From NCBI GenBank assembly GCA_964569425.1, contig CAZMVD010000008.1:1-64000 (forward strand): a stretch of 64,000 nt of DNA, given 5' to 3'. Under the pieces are notes generated by a model that saw only the letters and a program-made list of their open reading frames with translations, was not told the DNA's origin and made no database searches. Each line of letters begins with the position of its first letter. Position 1 is the first letter of the stretch. The DNA is from JACQXM01 sp964569425. Its GTDB lineage: Bacteria; Planctomycetota; Phycisphaerae; UBA1845. Made by a program: the position numbers and the translations under genes. Of this stretch, positions 63,581 through 64,000 are shown in pieces.

Positions 63581-64000
63581 ATGATCAGAAAAATCCTAAT
63601 CGCCAACCGCGGCGAGATTGCCGTGCGGATCGCGGGCACGCTTCAGCAGATGGGCGTGACGGCGGCGGCGGTGTATTCGGAGCCGGATCGCCGGGCGCTG
63701 CACGTGCAGGCGGCCGACGAGGCCTATCCGCTGGAGGGGCAGACCTCCGCGGAGACCTATTTGCGCGGCGATAAGATCATCGAGATCGCGCAGCGGCATG
63801 GTTGCGACGCGATCCACCCCGGCTACGGGTTTCTATCGGAAAACGCCGGCTTCGCCCAGGCGTGCCGCGATGCGGGCATCACCTTTATCGGCCCTGCGCC
63901 GGACGTGATCCGCGCCATGGGCGACAAGATCACGGCCAAACAGGCGTTTGTGGCCGCGGGGGTGCCGGTGGTTCCCGGCTGGTCGGGCGACGGACACGAG
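63581..64000 (+). CDS. Biotin carboxylase subunit of an acyl-CoA carboxylase (5' part, truncated by window end)
   Basis: 140 codons visible. ATG 63581 taken as start; ATG 63566 is in frame. The N-terminus IRKILIANRGEIAVRIAGTLQQMGVTAAAVYSEPDRRALHVQAADEAYPLEG, DAIHPGYGFLSENAGFAQAC, FIGPAPDVIRAMGDKITAKQ and AAGVPVVPG are biotin-carboxylase blocks. With the upstream hydratase, the likely role is the alpha subunit of methylcrotonyl-CoA carboxylase, but propionyl- or acetyl-CoA carboxylase cannot be excluded without the C-terminus. Confidence 0.9.
   Translation, partial: MIRKILIANRGEIAVRIAGTLQQMGVTAAAVYSEPDRRALHVQAADEAYPLEGQTSAETYLRGDKIIEIAQRHGCDAIHPGYGFLSENAGFAQACRDAGITFIGPAPDVIRAMGDKITAKQAFVAAGVPVVPGWSGDGHE

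Overview
The window looks like chromosomal DNA of a GC-rich planctomycete, most likely of the Phycisphaerae type. The evidence is a PEP-CTERM sorting tail, a dockerin-like surface protein, a pseudopilin of the type common in planctomycetes, thrombospondin-type-3 calcium repeats with Cys-rich repeats, a TPR-YggX fusion and several lipoproteins that I associate with this phylum. The taxonomic call is inference; the window has no rRNA.

Layout. 0-3.6 kb: the 3' half of a cobalamin riboswitch, a terminator hairpin and a tightly coupled three-gene surface operon (beta-propeller PEP-CTERM protein, dockerin-tailed protein, pseudopilin). 3.6-13.6 kb: metabolism and housekeeping (arginine deiminase, archaeal-type phosphoglycerate mutase, TPR-YggX fusion, double-FHA protein, urocanate hydratase, mannose-1-phosphate guanylyltransferase, UvrD/PcrA helicase). 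13.7-18.3 kb: SelB, UppS, a MntA/HepT toxin-antitoxin pair and FabI. 18.7-23.3 kb: FG-GAP protein, TadA deaminase, ArsC-type phosphatase and a calcium-repeat lipoprotein. 23.6-30.9 kb: IspF, CysRS, an RDD membrane protein, two lipoprotein/unknown genes, a LysM-L,D-transpeptidase and an AhpD-like gene interrupted by an in-frame TGA.

31.4-45.3 kb is a nearly complete Tad/Flp pilus locus (two Flp pilins, TadV, TadE, CpaB, CpaC, vWA-TadG, CpaE, CpaF, TadB, TadC). It is interrupted by a strong terminator and a DUF1624-like membrane gene. 45.5-53.3 kb: Nudix-like protein, a TrmB-regulator/beta-lactamase-fold/PD40 operon, a zinc-ribbon membrane protein, Pcm and a DUF481 protein. 53.7-60.9 kb: FtsK, a lower-GC three-gene operon of unknown function headed by a TIGR04255-like protein, and a thioredoxin-TPR protein. 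61.1-64 kb: aminotransferase, an enoyl-CoA-hydratase-family enzyme and the start of a biotin carboxylase, the last two suggesting branched-chain acyl-CoA catabolism.

Most notable points. (1) The gene at 30288-30845 is best read through its TGA as a selenoprotein: the TGA sits at the second Cys of the family's CxxC motif and is followed by a perfect 7-bp hairpin with a GGTC loop at bacterial SECIS distance. SelB is encoded in the same window. (2) A B12 riboswitch with its own terminator appears to control a surface-protein operon, suggesting a role in corrinoid capture. (3) The TIGR04255-like operon is an accessory island of unknown function.
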